Source: Xanthoparmelia taractica (lineage: Eukaryota; Ascomycota; Lecanoromycetes; Lecanorales; Parmeliaceae). Taken from it: a DNA stretch of 64,000 bases. The DNA lies in the NCBI GenBank assembly GCA_033085395.1, contig JANQBS010000085.1:62001-126000 (forward strand), read 5' to 3'. The notes under the pieces were generated by a model. That model saw only the letters and a list, made by a program, of their open reading frames with translations. It ran no database searches and had not been told where the DNA came from. The translations under genes were made by a program, and so were the position numbers. This document shows, one piece after another, positions 1 to 12,521 of the stretch; the first letter of the stretch is position 1, and each line of letters starts with the position of its first letter.

Positions 1-282
1 CGAGAACTCGAGGATCTGTCCCATGCAGCTGTTGGCTATTTGAATGCTACTGGCGCGGTGTCGGATACCAATAAGAAGATAAGGGACACGCCTGTTTTCG
101 AAGCAATAAATAGACTTGCAGTCTACTCCGAGGGTCGGTGTGGAGATCTGGCTCGAAAGGCGGACGAAATTTTGAGTGATAATGTTGAAAATTTTCTTTC
201 AAGCCTTCGAGTGCTCGGTCTATATGAAGTGGTGGCTTGGTTCCCGCTCAGATGCTGGATCTATTGGATGAATTTGATATGA
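1..282 (+). CDS. 3' end of an unidentified gene (truncated by window edge)
   Basis: A frame is open from the first base to a TGA at 280-282, giving about 93 residues with no start codon needed inside the window. The first 65 or so residues look like ordinary soluble, helix-prone protein; the last 25 (VVAWFPLRCW onward) are of different character and could be read-through of an intron. I do not recognise the family. It lies tail-to-tail with the PRP16 gene. It could also be a chance frame. Confidence 0.3.
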   Translation, partial: RELEDLSHAAVGYLNATGAVSDTNKKIRDTPVFEAINRLAVYSEGRCGDLARKADEILSDNVENFLSSLRVLGLYEVVAWFPLRCWIYWMNLI

Positions 283-461
283 CCTCGAGTCCTTGATAGG
301 GGTTTGGAACTCCAATTGGGCCTTGGTATGGCCTTGCGGGGCGTTGTCATGTGGTCATGATAGGCTTACCCTCCTGAGAGCCCTATAATATCCTAGAGCC
401 ATTGGATCTCTGCATGCTGACCTTCCCTCTCGTAAATGATCTTCATTAAACGCACGATTGA

Positions 462-3400
462 TCAAAAGCCTCGTCCAACCCTAGGTGTTAAAGGTCTCTT
501 CACTGCTCCCTGCGTTGACAGACGTTTGATCGCTGAAGTGACTGGCCTTTTAACAGCTGTCCCAAGTACGGCAGCTTTCGCAATCCTTTGAGTCTCTCGC
601 TCTTTGTCTTCAGCCATCTTTGCCTCGATTTCCATTTTTCGGTTGAATTCATGTTCTGTGACTCGTTTCTCACGGGCCGAGTAGCCCTTTTCTTTCACGG
701 AGTAGAAGACACCTCCAAGTTCGGCAAGCCACTAAGAAAGCTGTTAGCATGTACGCCAATGCTGAGAGAAGGAATGTGACTTACGCGTGGGTCCACAGCA
801 GTGACAGTGGACATGTACTCCTTCGAAGTGAGGATGAGCTCATGATACACAACGTAGTCCGGCATGAAACCCGAACCATACAACGCACTCGTCGGATGTA
901 ACTGGACAGTGACACTGGTCCTTAGATTGATGTACTCTCCGACACCCTTCTGTTTAGCAGCCTGATGATAATAGCCCGAACAAATGCATTTGCGTATGAC
1001 ATCCCAATCAGTACCACAACTGGTCAACTCCATCTTCTGGACTTTCATAATGTCGTGCAATTGATCTCGAATTTCCTTAGCTCGCCTGACAGCTTTTGGG
1101 TGAAGGAAGTGACGTATGCACCAGCCGTCTGAGTAGCCGTTTGCTTTCCATAGAGTGTAGACGTGAAGAAGTGTAAGATGATCTGACTCAGAGACAAAGA
1201 ATTTCTCTCGTGCAGTATCCGACTCCTCCTGTCTTTCCTTTGGGCGGTAGAAGACGCTTGGCACTGAGAGCATGGATACGATGGTGAGAATTTCCTCACT
1301 GCAACCGTATTCTTCCGAGGTGATGATCAACTTAGCGAGCGAAGGGTCCATAGGGAATGCGGTCATCTTCTTGCCCATCGGGGTAAGATCGCCAATGTTG
1401 TCTAGAGCTCCAAGGGCCCAGAGGTCAAACAGCGAAGTAGTGATTGTATCTTGCGGTGGCGGGTCCATGAAGTCGAAGTCCAGAAGATCTCTGACGCCCA
1501 ACGATTTCAGCAATAGAACTGTATTCGCTAGGTTGGTCCTTTGAATTTCTGGTATGGTCTGGATATAGAACTCGTCCTTGAATGCTGCCTCAGTGAACAG
1601 ATGAAACGATTTGCCTGGTCCTGTCCTTCCCGCGCGTCCAGCACGCTGAGATGCGTTGGCTTGGGAAATTGGCGTAATTTGTAGAGCGTCCATGCCCATG
1701 CGAGGATTGTAGACTTTGAGCTTCGAGAAGCCAGCGTCAACAACGTACATGATACCGTCCACTGTGAGACTGGTTTCCGCAATGTTCGTGGCCACAATGA
1801 CCTTGCGGACGCCAGGCGCAGCCTTTTCGAAAATTTTCGCTTGTAGATCCGCGGGCATCTGACTGTAGATTGGGAGAATGCTCAACTTCGGTGGGTCATT
1901 GAGCAGCTTCAGTCGCTCCTCTACAAGCTCGCATGTAATTTCAATGTCTTCTTGGCCGGTCATGAAGACCAGGATATCTCCTGCAGGCTGAGACACATGG
2001 ATGGCCAAGACTTGCTTCACTGCGCTGTCCACATAGTCTTCGCAGGGCGTTCGAGAGTATTGTATATCGACAGGGAAAGTACGCCCAGGGATAAAGAATT
2101 CCGGAGCTCCACCGTAGAAACGCGAGAATCGATCTGAGTTCATGGTGGCTGAAGTGACTATAAGCTTCAGATCTCGACGCCGAGCAAGAACTTTCTTTAT
2201 CAGACCCATAAGCACATCAGTATTGAGTGCGCGTTCATGAGCCTCGTCCATTATGATGCAAGAGTACCTGTCCAGGTCCGGTTCATTAAGGCTCTCACGG
2301 AGGAGGACCCCGTCGGTCATGTATTTGATAGCGGTCTCCTTGCTAGTACAATCCTCGAAACGAATGGCGTAACCAACTAGTCCGCCAAGCTTGACTTCCA
2401 TCTCTTCACTGACTCGTTTAGCGACACTCATGGCTGCTACTCTTCGAGGCTGCGTGCATCCTATGAGTCCTGACTGTGCATAGCCGTCTTCGTAGAGGAA
2501 CTGGGTAAGCTGGGTTGTCTTGCCAGAACCCGTCTGCCCCACGACGATGACCACTTGATTGTCTCGTATCACTCGAAGTAGCTCTTCCCGCACCGCAAAA
2601 GCAGGGAGAAATTCCCTTTGCTCTCGAAGCGTTTTGCTCTTGCTGAAGAGACTTTGTCCTTCGTTCTTCTTAAGATGCTCAGCAAACTTGTTGCCGCTTT
2701 TGACCTCTTCTTCACCCGGGGCGGGCGCCGCGCTGTCTCCTTCATCCTCTTTGACACCCATGAGATTTCCCAACGCAGTGCCAGCCATGTTCGTAGCCTC
2801 TTGCGCTTGCTTCTGCCTTTCTTTTTGCTGCCTCTTTTCCTTCACCACTTTGCTTCCTTTGCGACTAAAGACAGCCATATCACTTTGAGGGTCCCTTACC
2901 GCCGGCACTGGATCGAGCTGCTTCGTGAAGATCTTTCGACCATCTAGGAATGGTGGCTTGATGTCATGGACCAACAGGTGTACCCTTGTAGCCTCCTCGT
3001 CATCCTCAAAGTCTGCCTCGTGATCTCTGCGCTGCGCAACGCCTGAAGTGAGCAATCGGTTGGTCTCCCAAGCATCGACGTCTCGTTGTTTCTGGACAGC
3101 CTTTGCGCTGACTCGGCTGCCCTTCTTCTTCTCAGCCAGGGCAGCTTCCGCTTGCCGGTTGGCCCACGACGCATCTGAACCAAACGGATTATGCGACTCG
3201 TCACCCAAAGTATGCCCGAACTCGTCTCCAGCATACCAGTCTCGGTCCAAGGCGTTGGAGTCTTCTTCGCTGACGAATGGCTCTGGTCCGTCGAATTCCT
3301 TTTGGCGCGGCGTAGAAGCGTATCTAGACGCTTGTGGTGTAGATGATGCAGGCGCATCCCCAAATCCATTCCTGTATATATGTGGTGTCTGATTCCCGTT

Positions 3401-3520
3401 GCTTCTACTCTGAAATGGGGTTTGAGCAGAGCGCAACGTCTTCGCAGTCGACGGCCTTGATGGTACGGCAAACCGGTCAGGGTTAAGTTTACGCCTCTTG
3501 GGACTGTCTTCGCGAGCCAT
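462..3520 (-). CDS. PRP16: Pre-mRNA-splicing ATP-dependent RNA helicase Prp16 (DEAH box)
   Basis: Exons on the minus strand are 3520-785 and 731-462; the 53-nt intron (GTAAGT...TTAG) is placed so that the conserved stretch DPRWLAELGGVFYSVKEKGY is rebuilt. The product is about 1001 residues. Visible motifs are Walker A GQTGSGKTTQ near residue 327, DEAH (MDEAHERALNTD) near 424, SAT (VTSATM) and motif VI QRAGRAGRTGPGKS, followed by the winged-helix, ratchet and OB-fold C-terminus of DEAH/RHA helicases. The N-terminal 300 residues are charged and low-complexity, as usual for Prp16. In yeast Prp16 remodels the spliceosome between the two catalytic steps, in the nucleus. The start ATG at 3520 opens a basic KRRK segment. 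It shares a 195-bp divergent promoter with the PWP1 gene. Confidence 0.96.
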
Positions 3521-3715
3521 GACTGTAAGAGGCGTTGGTAGCGAGGATTGACTGACTCAATCAGTCGCAGAGGTGATTTACATCGGTGTTGTAGAGCATC
3601 AACTTGCCGACAGAAAAGTTTTGCCGAAGATCTCCCACCCCACGAACTTTTTTCGTCCTAGACTTGAGGTGATCTCAGGGAAGACAATGTTCTTTTAAAA
3701 TTGGTTGAGACAACT

Positions 3716-5402
3716 ATGTCTATGATTACAGCTTCCCTTTGGGTGCCGAGGGGAGCGGCGGCGACATTCCCAGAAAAGTACGATGTCAATGAAGACGAAC
3801 TAGCAAGAATCTCAAAGCTCGCAAAGCTACAACTTGAGGATGCCAAAGAGGATCTGAGTGACGCACAGAATGGACGCCAAGGCGAAACCGAGACGGAGGA
3901 CTCGGACAAGGAAGAAACTGGAGTGAAATTGGAGCAATCACATGCGTAGGTAAAGTTCTTGCGTATTATACTTGGCGAACATGATCTGATCAATGCACAG
4001 CGACGCAGATGATGATCTCAAAGCATATGACCTTGAACATTACGATAGCGATACTGAGATCAGAGGTGGAGAACCTATGAGCATGTTCGGCAACGCCAGG
4101 TCCCTGGCGTACTATGAATCTAACGCAGATGATCCGTACATTACAATGCAAGAGAACGACGACGAGGATGAGGAGAGGGAAGATTTACAGATTTTGGCCA
4201 CTGATAATATGATGGTCGCTGCCAAGGTGGAAGATGAAGTGGCACATTTGGAAGTCTATGTGTACGAAGATGAGGCTGATAACCTTTATGTTCACCATGA
4301 TATTATGCTTCCAGCAATACCTCTTTGTATCGAATGGCTTGATCTGCATGTCGGCAAAGATCCAAATGTTGCCGACCCAGAATCAAGAGGCAATTACGTT
4401 GCTGTTGGAACCTTTGACCCTGATATCGAGATCTGGGACTTAGGTACGATTGATTGCATGTACCCTAACGCCATATTAGGTCAAGGTGGACAAGATGCCA
4501 CAGCGGATTCTAGTCAAGATTTAAAGAAAAAGAAAAAGCGAAAGAAATCCAAGAAAGCTAACGACGATTACCATGTCGATGCAATTCTCTCATTGGCAGC
4601 AAACAGACAACATCGCAACCTTTTAGCATCATCTTCTGCAGACAAGACCGTCAAATTATGGGACCTTTTGACCACAAAATGCGCCAAATCATACTCATAT
4701 CATACAGATAAAGTGTGCTCGATAGCTTGGCATCCCAAAGAATCGACCATGCTTTTGAGTGGTAGCTATGACAGGAGCGTTGTTGCAGCGGACATGCGAG
4801 CCCCTGATGCAAAGGTACCAAGATGGGGAGTAGAGAGCGACGTGGAGACAGTCATGTGGGATCCTCACGAATCGAACTACTTCTACGTTACCACAGAGAA
4901 CGGAATCATCCACAAGTATGATACTCGACATGCTCCCCCGGCGCCTGAAGACTCCAAAGCAGTCTGGCAGTTGCAGGCTCACGATGAGAGTATCTCGTCA
5001 TTTGATGTCAATCCGGTTATTCCTGGCTTTCTTGCAACAGGGTCGACAGACAAGACTGTCAAAATCTGGAACGTGCAAGCAGGTGGACCTAGCATGGTGG
5101 TATCGCGCAACGTCGACGTAGGAAAGGTCTTCTCTACCAAATTCGCACCTGATCCTGAAGTGGCCTTTAGATTGGCCGTTGCAGGCAGTAAGGGCGCGAT
5201 GCAAGTGTGGGATACCTCTACCAACGCAGCGGTCCGTCGAGCCTTCGCAAACCGCATGGTTCCAATCAATGGCGACGCCAAGGAAGAGAGAATCGTAGCT
5301 GTGGACGAAGACAGCAGCGATTCTGAAGAAGAGGGTGGAGTCGAGCCCGGAGGTGATGGTGCCATGCCGGAGAATGGGTGGGAGTCAATGGATGACAATT
5401 GA
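3716..5402 (+). CDS. PWP1: Periodic tryptophan protein 1 (WD40, ribosome biogenesis)
   Basis: Exons are 3716-3945 and 4001-5402 with a 55-nt intron (GTAGGT...CACAG), giving 543 residues. The start at 3716 is the first ATG in frame and precedes the family N-terminal signature SLWVPRG; the ATG at 3722 is an equally good alternative. The body carries WD40 repeats with clear WD dipeptides (VKLWDLL, VKIWNV, MQVWD). A lysine-rich insert (KKKKKRKKSKK) at 4524-4557 is a likely nucleolar signal, and the C-terminus is acidic. Family knowledge: Pwp1 acts in the nucleolus in maturation of the large ribosomal subunit. The gene is divergent from PRP16. Confidence 0.95.
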
Positions 5403-6667
5403 ACCATGAAGTTAGCCTGCCATAATACAATAGGCTGATTGGCAGTAGCATGGGCATTGAATCACTTCTTATAGATACCCCTTTTAGCTACAAAATACCT
5501 TATGGAGCAGCCACCACGCTCTTGCGCATTGTCCTCGCTCATTCGAATGAGCCTCCATTACCTTATCCTACGGCTCATTAGAGCGGTCCGCCAGATCTTC
5601 ATCCATTGATGACTCGAGACGTGTATTTAGTGTTTCAAACCAACACCATACTACATGAAACCTTTGGCTCTGGATGTATCGCCTCGACTCCCGACGGCAG
5701 TGCCCAATCCTCAAGCTAGGGCAGCAGAATCCCCTCAAGACCGGAGAATTATTCGAAAGGCAAAATGAACTGACGAGACCCTGGTTACTCTGAAAGGAGC
5801 GCTTAGCAGTGCGTGAGAATGGTGCTGTCAGAGAGGAACGCTTGGATCGTAGACGTCCAGACCATCCTTGGAACCCCATCACCCAGCGTGTGACTTGAGC
5901 CAATCATCATGTCTGTTGGCTCAGCGCACCTGAAACTGGACCTTAATTATGGTGGGATTGGTCCAGGCCTAAGCCAACCATGTCCAATACGCCAGGAATA
6001 TTGCATTAAAGCTAAATTGAAAAAGCCAAATACGAGACCATGTAATCAAAATCTTGTAATAAAGCATTTTCCAATAGTCCAGACCAATCAATGAAGCCAG
6101 AGTATGAGTATATTACTTGACTAGGAAAAGCTTGATGTTTGTAAACCGTAACGAAAGAGTCCCACTAGACCGCGCTAGGATTGCTGGCGCTCAGTTGGGC
6201 GGAGCTAGCTGGAAATCCAGGGGTCAAGCATGTGTAATTCCCCCCCTTGTGGTGGCCCTTCGACAAACCTGCTGGCTGCTCTCCCTGATCAAAACCACCA
6301 CTTTCTTTTTGCCAGTCAACACTCTTTTTTCTTAAAAATCTCACACACTCTCTTGCCGCCCAGAGTGTTGTACACTCTCTTGCATCACTTCCAACCCACA
6401 TTCTCTTTTACACCTTTGTTACCGCATTAATCCGGACTGTGTCCGCAGGTTCTAGAATTTAGCCACTCATTCGCTACAAAGCATCACAGAGAACACTCTC
6501 CTTCAGCCCCCAGCAGCTAATCAAGTCACATCGGGTATCCCATTTCTATCTTCGCCGCAGACCTATATCACGTGTGATCTCATAGCAGCTTGGCCATACT
6601 CAAATCGCCGAGTCAATCTCAACTTATCATCCAGCCAATCCCCATCCGTGTTAATCATCACCTCGCC
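5403..6667. other. Intergenic region, no supported gene
   Basis: This 1.27-kb stretch holds the PWP1 3' flank, an AT-rich part (about 5930-6120) and a pyrimidine-rich part (about 6240-6430) that looks like a fungal promoter or 5' UTR for the gene at 6668. A 111-codon minus-strand frame at 5568-5903 has no recognisable features and I do not support it. Confidence 0.6.
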
Positions 6668-7402
6668 ATGGAGCTCGCACGAGCATTCACAACCCGTAAG
6701 AGGAACGTTTCAGACTCATCGCGCTTTGAACCCAAACGGGCTGCAAGTATGAGGAGGGCAGGGACTATCAAGCGCAGCGCAATATCTGCTCCACTTGAAC
6801 TTCTATCAACAACCAATGTCCTGGCATTCAACGCGCCCAACATCTACGGTTCATCGGACAATGAGTCTGAAGGCTCCATGACATACTCCAACTCTACGCG
6901 TGCTACTACTCCGGATAATGATTCCCCTAGCCCGGTCGAGCCAAACCACTTGTCCTCTTACTTTGCCAACCCCAATCGCTCTGTATCGGCAGAAACCAAG
7001 GATTCAAGTGAATGCGACAGTCCCACCATTCCAAAGCGAATGCCATCACATACCAAGAGATCCCACCAACTTGCTGCTCGCAAGCGATCTATCCAGCGAA
7101 CTGTTCAGCCTCCGGTTGAGATCCACACTGCCGCTGCAGCTGCAGCTGCACATAACAGTATCGAGATGTTCTCTCACAAGCCCGAAGCCGATCATCCGTT
7201 CGGTGCTGAGCTTACAAAGGTCAACGAGCTCGCTGAGGAGATTGGTGCGAGGGACGTCCTCATCTTGGACGAGGAGGAGCAATATCTGATGAGCAATGGA
7301 TTCTGCAAGTTCGGTGCGGAAGACTATCTCCAAGAGATCATGGGACTATTTGGATGCAGCTACAACAACCCCTTTAGCAAAGATACCCCAGTCTGGATCT
7401 AA
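6668..7402 (+). CDS. Conserved fungal protein of unknown function
   Basis: Single exon, 244 residues. I chose the ATG at 6668 because it sits in a strong start context (CGCCATGG) and opens MELARAFTTRKR; the upstream in-frame extension to 6590 is weak. The first two thirds are Ser/Thr/Pro-rich, basic and probably disordered, with an alanine run (AAAAAAAA) near residue 160. The C-terminal 65 residues (ARDVLILDEEEQYLM ... GLFGCSYNNPF) are more structured and look like the conserved part. There is no signal peptide or membrane segment. I cannot assign a function. Confidence 0.75.
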   Translation: MELARAFTTRKRNVSDSSRFEPKRAASMRRAGTIKRSAISAPLELLSTTNVLAFNAPNIYGSSDNESEGSMTYSNSTRATTPDNDSPSPVEPNHLSSYFANPNRSVSAETKDSSECDSPTIPKRMPSHTKRSHQLAARKRSIQRTVQPPVEIHTAAAAAAAHNSIEMFSHKPEADHPFGAELTKVNELAEEIGARDVLILDEEEQYLMSNGFCKFGAEDYLQEIMGLFGCSYNNPFSKDTPVWI

Positions 7403-8032
7403 GCAATGCATCCTAAGGCCAGGACAAGCGTGGGGGACGGGCTTTCCAATGGTTAGCGAGGATCTTGATCGACTTTCATTCTTGTGGATATCTTCTGTAT
7501 CATGAAACGCTTCGCTGCTGCTCTACCTTACTGGGAACAGGAAGCGAAGGCTACGACGGGGATACGGCTTAGCCTGATGTAAAAGGGTTCAATGGGGATG
7601 ATGTCACTAGGTTCAATGTGTTGCTGCACCTACCCACGCTCATTTACTGCGATGAAATTTTTCCTTCCACGTTGATCTAGCAATGAGCTTTAGGGGGTTA
7701 GTCTGGCAAAAGGCGTTTCAAAGTAATGGATTATTGCAGTAGCTACCTAGTGCTGCACCATTTGACCGTGACCTCAAAATCCCTGCTGTGAGCAGCTCTA
7801 ATATTGAATCAAGCCCTCGTGACTTCGAGAGTCTTTCATTGCAAGTACGAAATCCGTTGTAGTCATTGCGTGATGTAGCAGGCCAAAGCGCCAAGGACGA
7901 CAAACAAAGACGCAGTCATCCTTCTCAGCGCTTTGTGGTTCACCCATCAGTACCTTCGTCGATCGACGGGGACATCAGCCTGACCGGTTAGAATGTTTAT
8001 AGTCTTGTTTTACGCCACGTTGGCTCAATCGC
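7403..8032. other. Intergenic region, no supported gene
   Basis: 630 bp between two same-strand genes. It should hold the terminator of the gene ending at 7402 and the promoter of the DUF726 gene. No repeat, RNA gene or convincing frame was seen. Confidence 0.6.
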
Positions 8033-11000
8033 ATGATGACCGGTAGTGAAGCCCCAACGGAGAAGGACGAACCGCCCTTGAAGGTGCCTGTAGAGACAGC
8101 TATCAATGGCTCGCCAGGTGCGGATTCAGTCGCTCGCGCAGAGAAGTCGAAGCATCGAGCAATTGGGCAGGAGGAAGAGACGGACGAGTTTGGTTTACCT
8201 TTAAAGAAGACACAAAGGCCGCTCAATGATCCATATGTTGAAGCTACTGCATCGGAAGACGGAGAAACACAAGCAACAACTCAGTACTCTGAGAACGCTC
8301 CTGAATCCCAGCCAGGGTGTCTCTCACCAGCTCATGCAGCCCAGAATGCCAGAATCTTGGAGAAGGAGCGTGACAAGTCGGCTGACCCGTCCATCCATAA
8401 CCAAGATGGCCAACACTTCCCTAGTGAACCCGGAGAGAGGGCCCAAGAGAACTATGATAGCCAAACCGTAGCACCAGCTATTGTGGACAACCTCCTGCAT
8501 GGTGGCGCCACCGGGGGCGCATCAGGCTGGTCACATCAAGCACTTGCCCCTCACAAGCCAAGAGAAGACCATGAGCAGGAGGAAGAATGGAAGGAAATGC
8601 CAGCCTTTGCGCCTTACGACCTTTACGATGATGACAACAGGCTGGTAGCCCGGGAAGAGAAAGACTCCGGTGACGAAGGCAACGCATACGCCGGGTTAGG
8701 GGGCGCAGGAAAGGGCTACACTCGGATTCAGATCGATGAGGATGCGAGATCAGCTACAAGCATGGATGATAATACTGATTACTTATTCAAGCCCAAGGGA
8801 ACAGACCTGGCAGATGACGATGAGGAACAGAGAGACCCATTGGCTCAGCTGCAGGCTACGAAGGATCTGCTTACGGAGGGACAAAGAATAGCCTACGTAG
8901 GTATAACTAGGCTGGCAATGGCGAAGATGGTGAAGGAACTGGAAGATATAGAGGGCACGAAGAATACGAAGAAGAGCCTTGCACTTGCTACGGAGTCAAT
9001 GAAGATGTGGAGCCAGCAGATGATGGTGAGGTTATATATGCATATGGAGGTTGACTCGTCTGAACAAGTCATGATTGAGCAGCTCGCTGAGCATGGCGTT
9101 GAGCCAGGGGACCTGACGCCAACGCTGATGCAGAATGCGAGAGTGAAGAATCCTATGGCTGGTGAGTCGTCTGCGGACAAGGAGTCTGAAGCTTCGCCGA
9201 CGCTCAATGGCGATAAGAGCGCATCCACAAGCTCGCTTTCCATTCATCGCTCAGACGAGAAGGGCGAAAACCTGGTCACAGACAAAGATTGTCTGGCTTC
9301 TCCGCGGCTTGATCAGGGGAAGAGCAATTCAGTGGGCTCACTCTCCCCAAGTCCCAGAGACCCAAACCCCGAGACCAAATCATCTGGCGATGAAGCGGTA
9401 AGTCCTGCTCGCATCACCGGCCATAGCATTCGCTCGACAAGCTCTCTATCATCAATTCGTTCGGAGGAGAGCACTGGGACTGCTTCTTTACCCGCATATC
9501 AAGAACATGAAAGCAAAGAGATGCCTGAAGTCTGTATTCCGTCACAGCTAGGAACGTCAAAAAACATCGACCTTGACCTTCGCTGGACAGCGCTCTGCGA
9601 CCTCTTCCTTGTCCTCATCGCTGACTCAGTCTATGACGCTCGCTCGAGGACACTTCTCGAGCGTGTTGGAGAATCGATGGAGGTCTCATGGCTGGAGATT
9701 TGCCGCTTCGAAAAGCGTATTACTGATTCGCTAGAGATGCAAGAAGCAGCGAGCAAGGAGACCTGGGATGAGGCTGAGCACATGGAAAATCGAAGAAAGC
9801 TGGCCTTGAAACGTAGGTACATGATGATGGGGCTGGCTACTGTCGGTGGCAGCCTTGTCATTGGGCTTTCCGCGGGCTTACTTGCTCCTGTAATCGGTGC
9901 CGGTCTAGCTGCTGGCTTCACGACGATAGGCGTTGCAGGCACAAGCGGTTTCCTTGCAGGGGCTGGAGGCACCGCTTTGATCACTTCTGGGGCTGCTATC
10001 TCTGGTGGAACTATTGCTGTGAGGGCGTCTAATCGAAGAACAGGCGCCGTCCGCACTTTCGAATATCGCCCCCTACACAATAACAAGCGAGTCAATTTGA
10101 TAGTCACCATATCTGGATGGATGAACGGCAAAATTGACGATGTTCGGTTACCCTACAGTACTGTTGATCCGGTCATGGGTGATATGTACTCTGTGCTTTG
10201 GGAACCGGAGATGCTGACAAGCATGGGTGACACAATCAATATCCTTGCAACAGAGGTGACTCACCCTCCCTTCCCGTACAATCACAAATAGAAGTTCACG
10301 GTATACAGGCTCTCACTCAAGGACTACAGCAAGTCCTTGGTAGCACCATTCTGGTAGCCCTCATGGCTTCACTTCAACTCCCCATCGTCTTAACGAAGCT
10401 TTCATATCTGATAGACAATCCGTGGACCGTGTCCATGGGTCGAGCAAACGCAGCCGGCCTCATTCTAGCGGACTCGTTGATCGACAGGAATCTCGGTGTT
10501 AGACCCATCACACTCGTTGGCTTCTCTTTAGGAGCTCGAGTGATCTTTGCTTGCTTACGAGAGCTAGCAGCCAAAGGTGCTTTTGGGCTGGTACAGAATG
10601 TGTATCTCTTTGGATCGCCGATTGTAAATAGCAAGGATGAGTATCTGCGGGCCCGTTCAGTCGTATCCGGAAGATTTGTTAATGGCTATGCCTCGAATGA
10701 CTGGATTCTCGGTGTGTCTGCTCCTCTTCATCCACGATACTTTTCCCTAATTACAAATTTAGGCTACCTCTTCCGTGCCACCTCTGGAGGTGTTATGCGA
10801 GTAGCCGGACTTGCGCCTGTTGAGGGCGTCCATGGCCTTGAGAATATTGATGTGACAAAGCTTGTCAATGGCCATATGGCATATCGAGCTGCTATGCCCA
10901 GATTACTACGCGAAGTAGGCTGGGAAATCGAGTCTGACGAGTTCACCGAAATCGAAGATCCAGACCCAGACAACCATGAGAAACGGCAACGTGAACTTAT

Positions 11001-11772
11001 CAGGGAACTGGACGAGGCGAGGAAAGAAGCAGAGGTCAAGCCGGAAAAGAGACGCTTCGGTTTCTGGAAGAAGGGCAAGCTGGCGGAGAAGAAGGGGTGG
11101 GAAACTTACGATGACAGCATGAGGAAGAGCAGCGATGACTTCGGCACGGGTAGTGCTGAGGCCGGAAATGTTCTATTCGACATCGAAGCTATCAAAGCCG
11201 AATTGGCTAGCGAGCAAATAGAGGTCAAGCAGCTCGAGTCCACCCTACCGCCAATGAAGCTTAATCTCAACGGTTCGGCCACAGATGGTGACAAGCCCGC
11301 ACAAAACCCGTACTCAAGTCTCCGCGAAACGAAAAGCTACGACGGCAGCATGGCAGTGCACCCCATGACCAACGTCGGTAACTCCCAGGGCTCCCTTCCA
11401 AATGGCCTTCCACAGCGGGAGAACCCCTTCAACCAGGGCTACGACGACTACAACCTCTCCGCTGAAGTAGTCAACCTGGAACACAAGAGCCCGACCCATA
11501 GCAAACTATCCTTTGAAAGCCCGGTCCACTCCCCTTCGCCACGGCATTCTCACCACTTCCCAACCGATTCGCCGGCTCGAATACCGTCCCCACTTCGAGA
11601 ACCGACCAACGAGGTATCAATGTCTCAAAAGCCGCCACTGCGATACCCATCCACGATACCCAGCAGTGCGAGCATGAACATTCCGGATCTGGGAATCGAG
11701 CACAACGCCTGGGCAGAGGAGGACGACGAAGATTTCGGACAGGAAAAGGAAGTGAAGTTGACGTTTGGATAA
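8033..11772 (+). CDS. DUF726 (TMCO4/Mil1-type) membrane protein with lipase-like motif
   Basis: Exons are 8033-10255 and 10309-11772; removing the 53-nt intron (GTGACT...ATACAG) joins ILATE to ALTQGLQQVLG, which is the DUF726 pattern. The product is about 1228 residues. Residues 1-500 are acidic, Ser-rich and probably disordered. A Gly/Ala-rich hydrophobic stretch at about 593-665 supplies the membrane segments. The conserved core follows, with LIDNPW, GRANAAGLILADSLIDRNLG and GFSLGAR near residue 812, a GxSxG element of the alpha/beta-hydrolase type. The C-terminal 300 residues are again low-complexity. Known relatives are human TMCO4 and yeast Mil1, an adaptin-interacting protein; enzymatic activity is not established. 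The spliced frame and domain order make the family call firm. Confidence 0.9.
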
Positions 11773-12521
11773 CGCGGGAAGAATTTGTTGATATTTGACA
11801 TAGCGCGGCGTACCCTTGATGGTTTTACCTTCTCTGTCAGTGATTTGAAGGCTGAAGATAAGGAGTTTTTGACGCATTAGCGTGAGTGCATCAGCATAAA
11901 CGCGTTAGCATGAGTATATGGTCTCATTGACATTCTGAAGAGGAAGCATGGGTTTTTGTGACTATGGAAAGCTTTGCTACGTTCAGAAAAAGGAAGACAA
12001 GATGTAAAGAAAGCATTCCGTCCCAACTCAGAGAAGAGCACAGAGCACCGAGGCTCAACCCAGAAGAAGTATCATATCTGCCCATTGTTGAGGGCTTTAC
12101 AAAGATACCTTACTTGTACAAAACCACGACCCACCTGCTGGGCTCGGCCACCAATACCTAGGTAAATAGAAATCCTTCTTTCAAACAATACGAAATTCAT
12201 CGCGACCAAGGGTCCCTCCCACATAATTCATACCTTAGACTCCCTATCAAACCGCACCACCGAATACGGCGGACAACGCCTCCCATCACCAGGTATCGTC
12301 CCAAAAAAAAAAGCAATCGCTCACCGCATCCAAGGAAACCAAGATCCCAAGAATTCCCGTGTTATCTTTCGAACAGCTTCTGCAAATACAAAGAAGCAAA
12401 AATATCCTGCACGCAATACTCCAATCACGCCACCCAGAGTCCCACTCGACCGCCTCTTCTCCCGGACGGACAATTCGAGCCCGTAGCCAGCACGCTCGCG
12501 TTCTCATCCCAAACGCCCGTC
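11773..12521. other. Convergent intergenic region, no supported gene
   Basis: About 750 bp between the stop of the DUF726 gene and the stop of the permease gene, so it should contain both 3' ends. An A-run lies near 12302-12311. Short frames here have no recognisable content. Confidence 0.55.

Noticed and set aside
5568..5903. 111-codon minus-strand frame downstream of PWP1
   Set aside because: No domain, no signal, atypical composition; likely chance.
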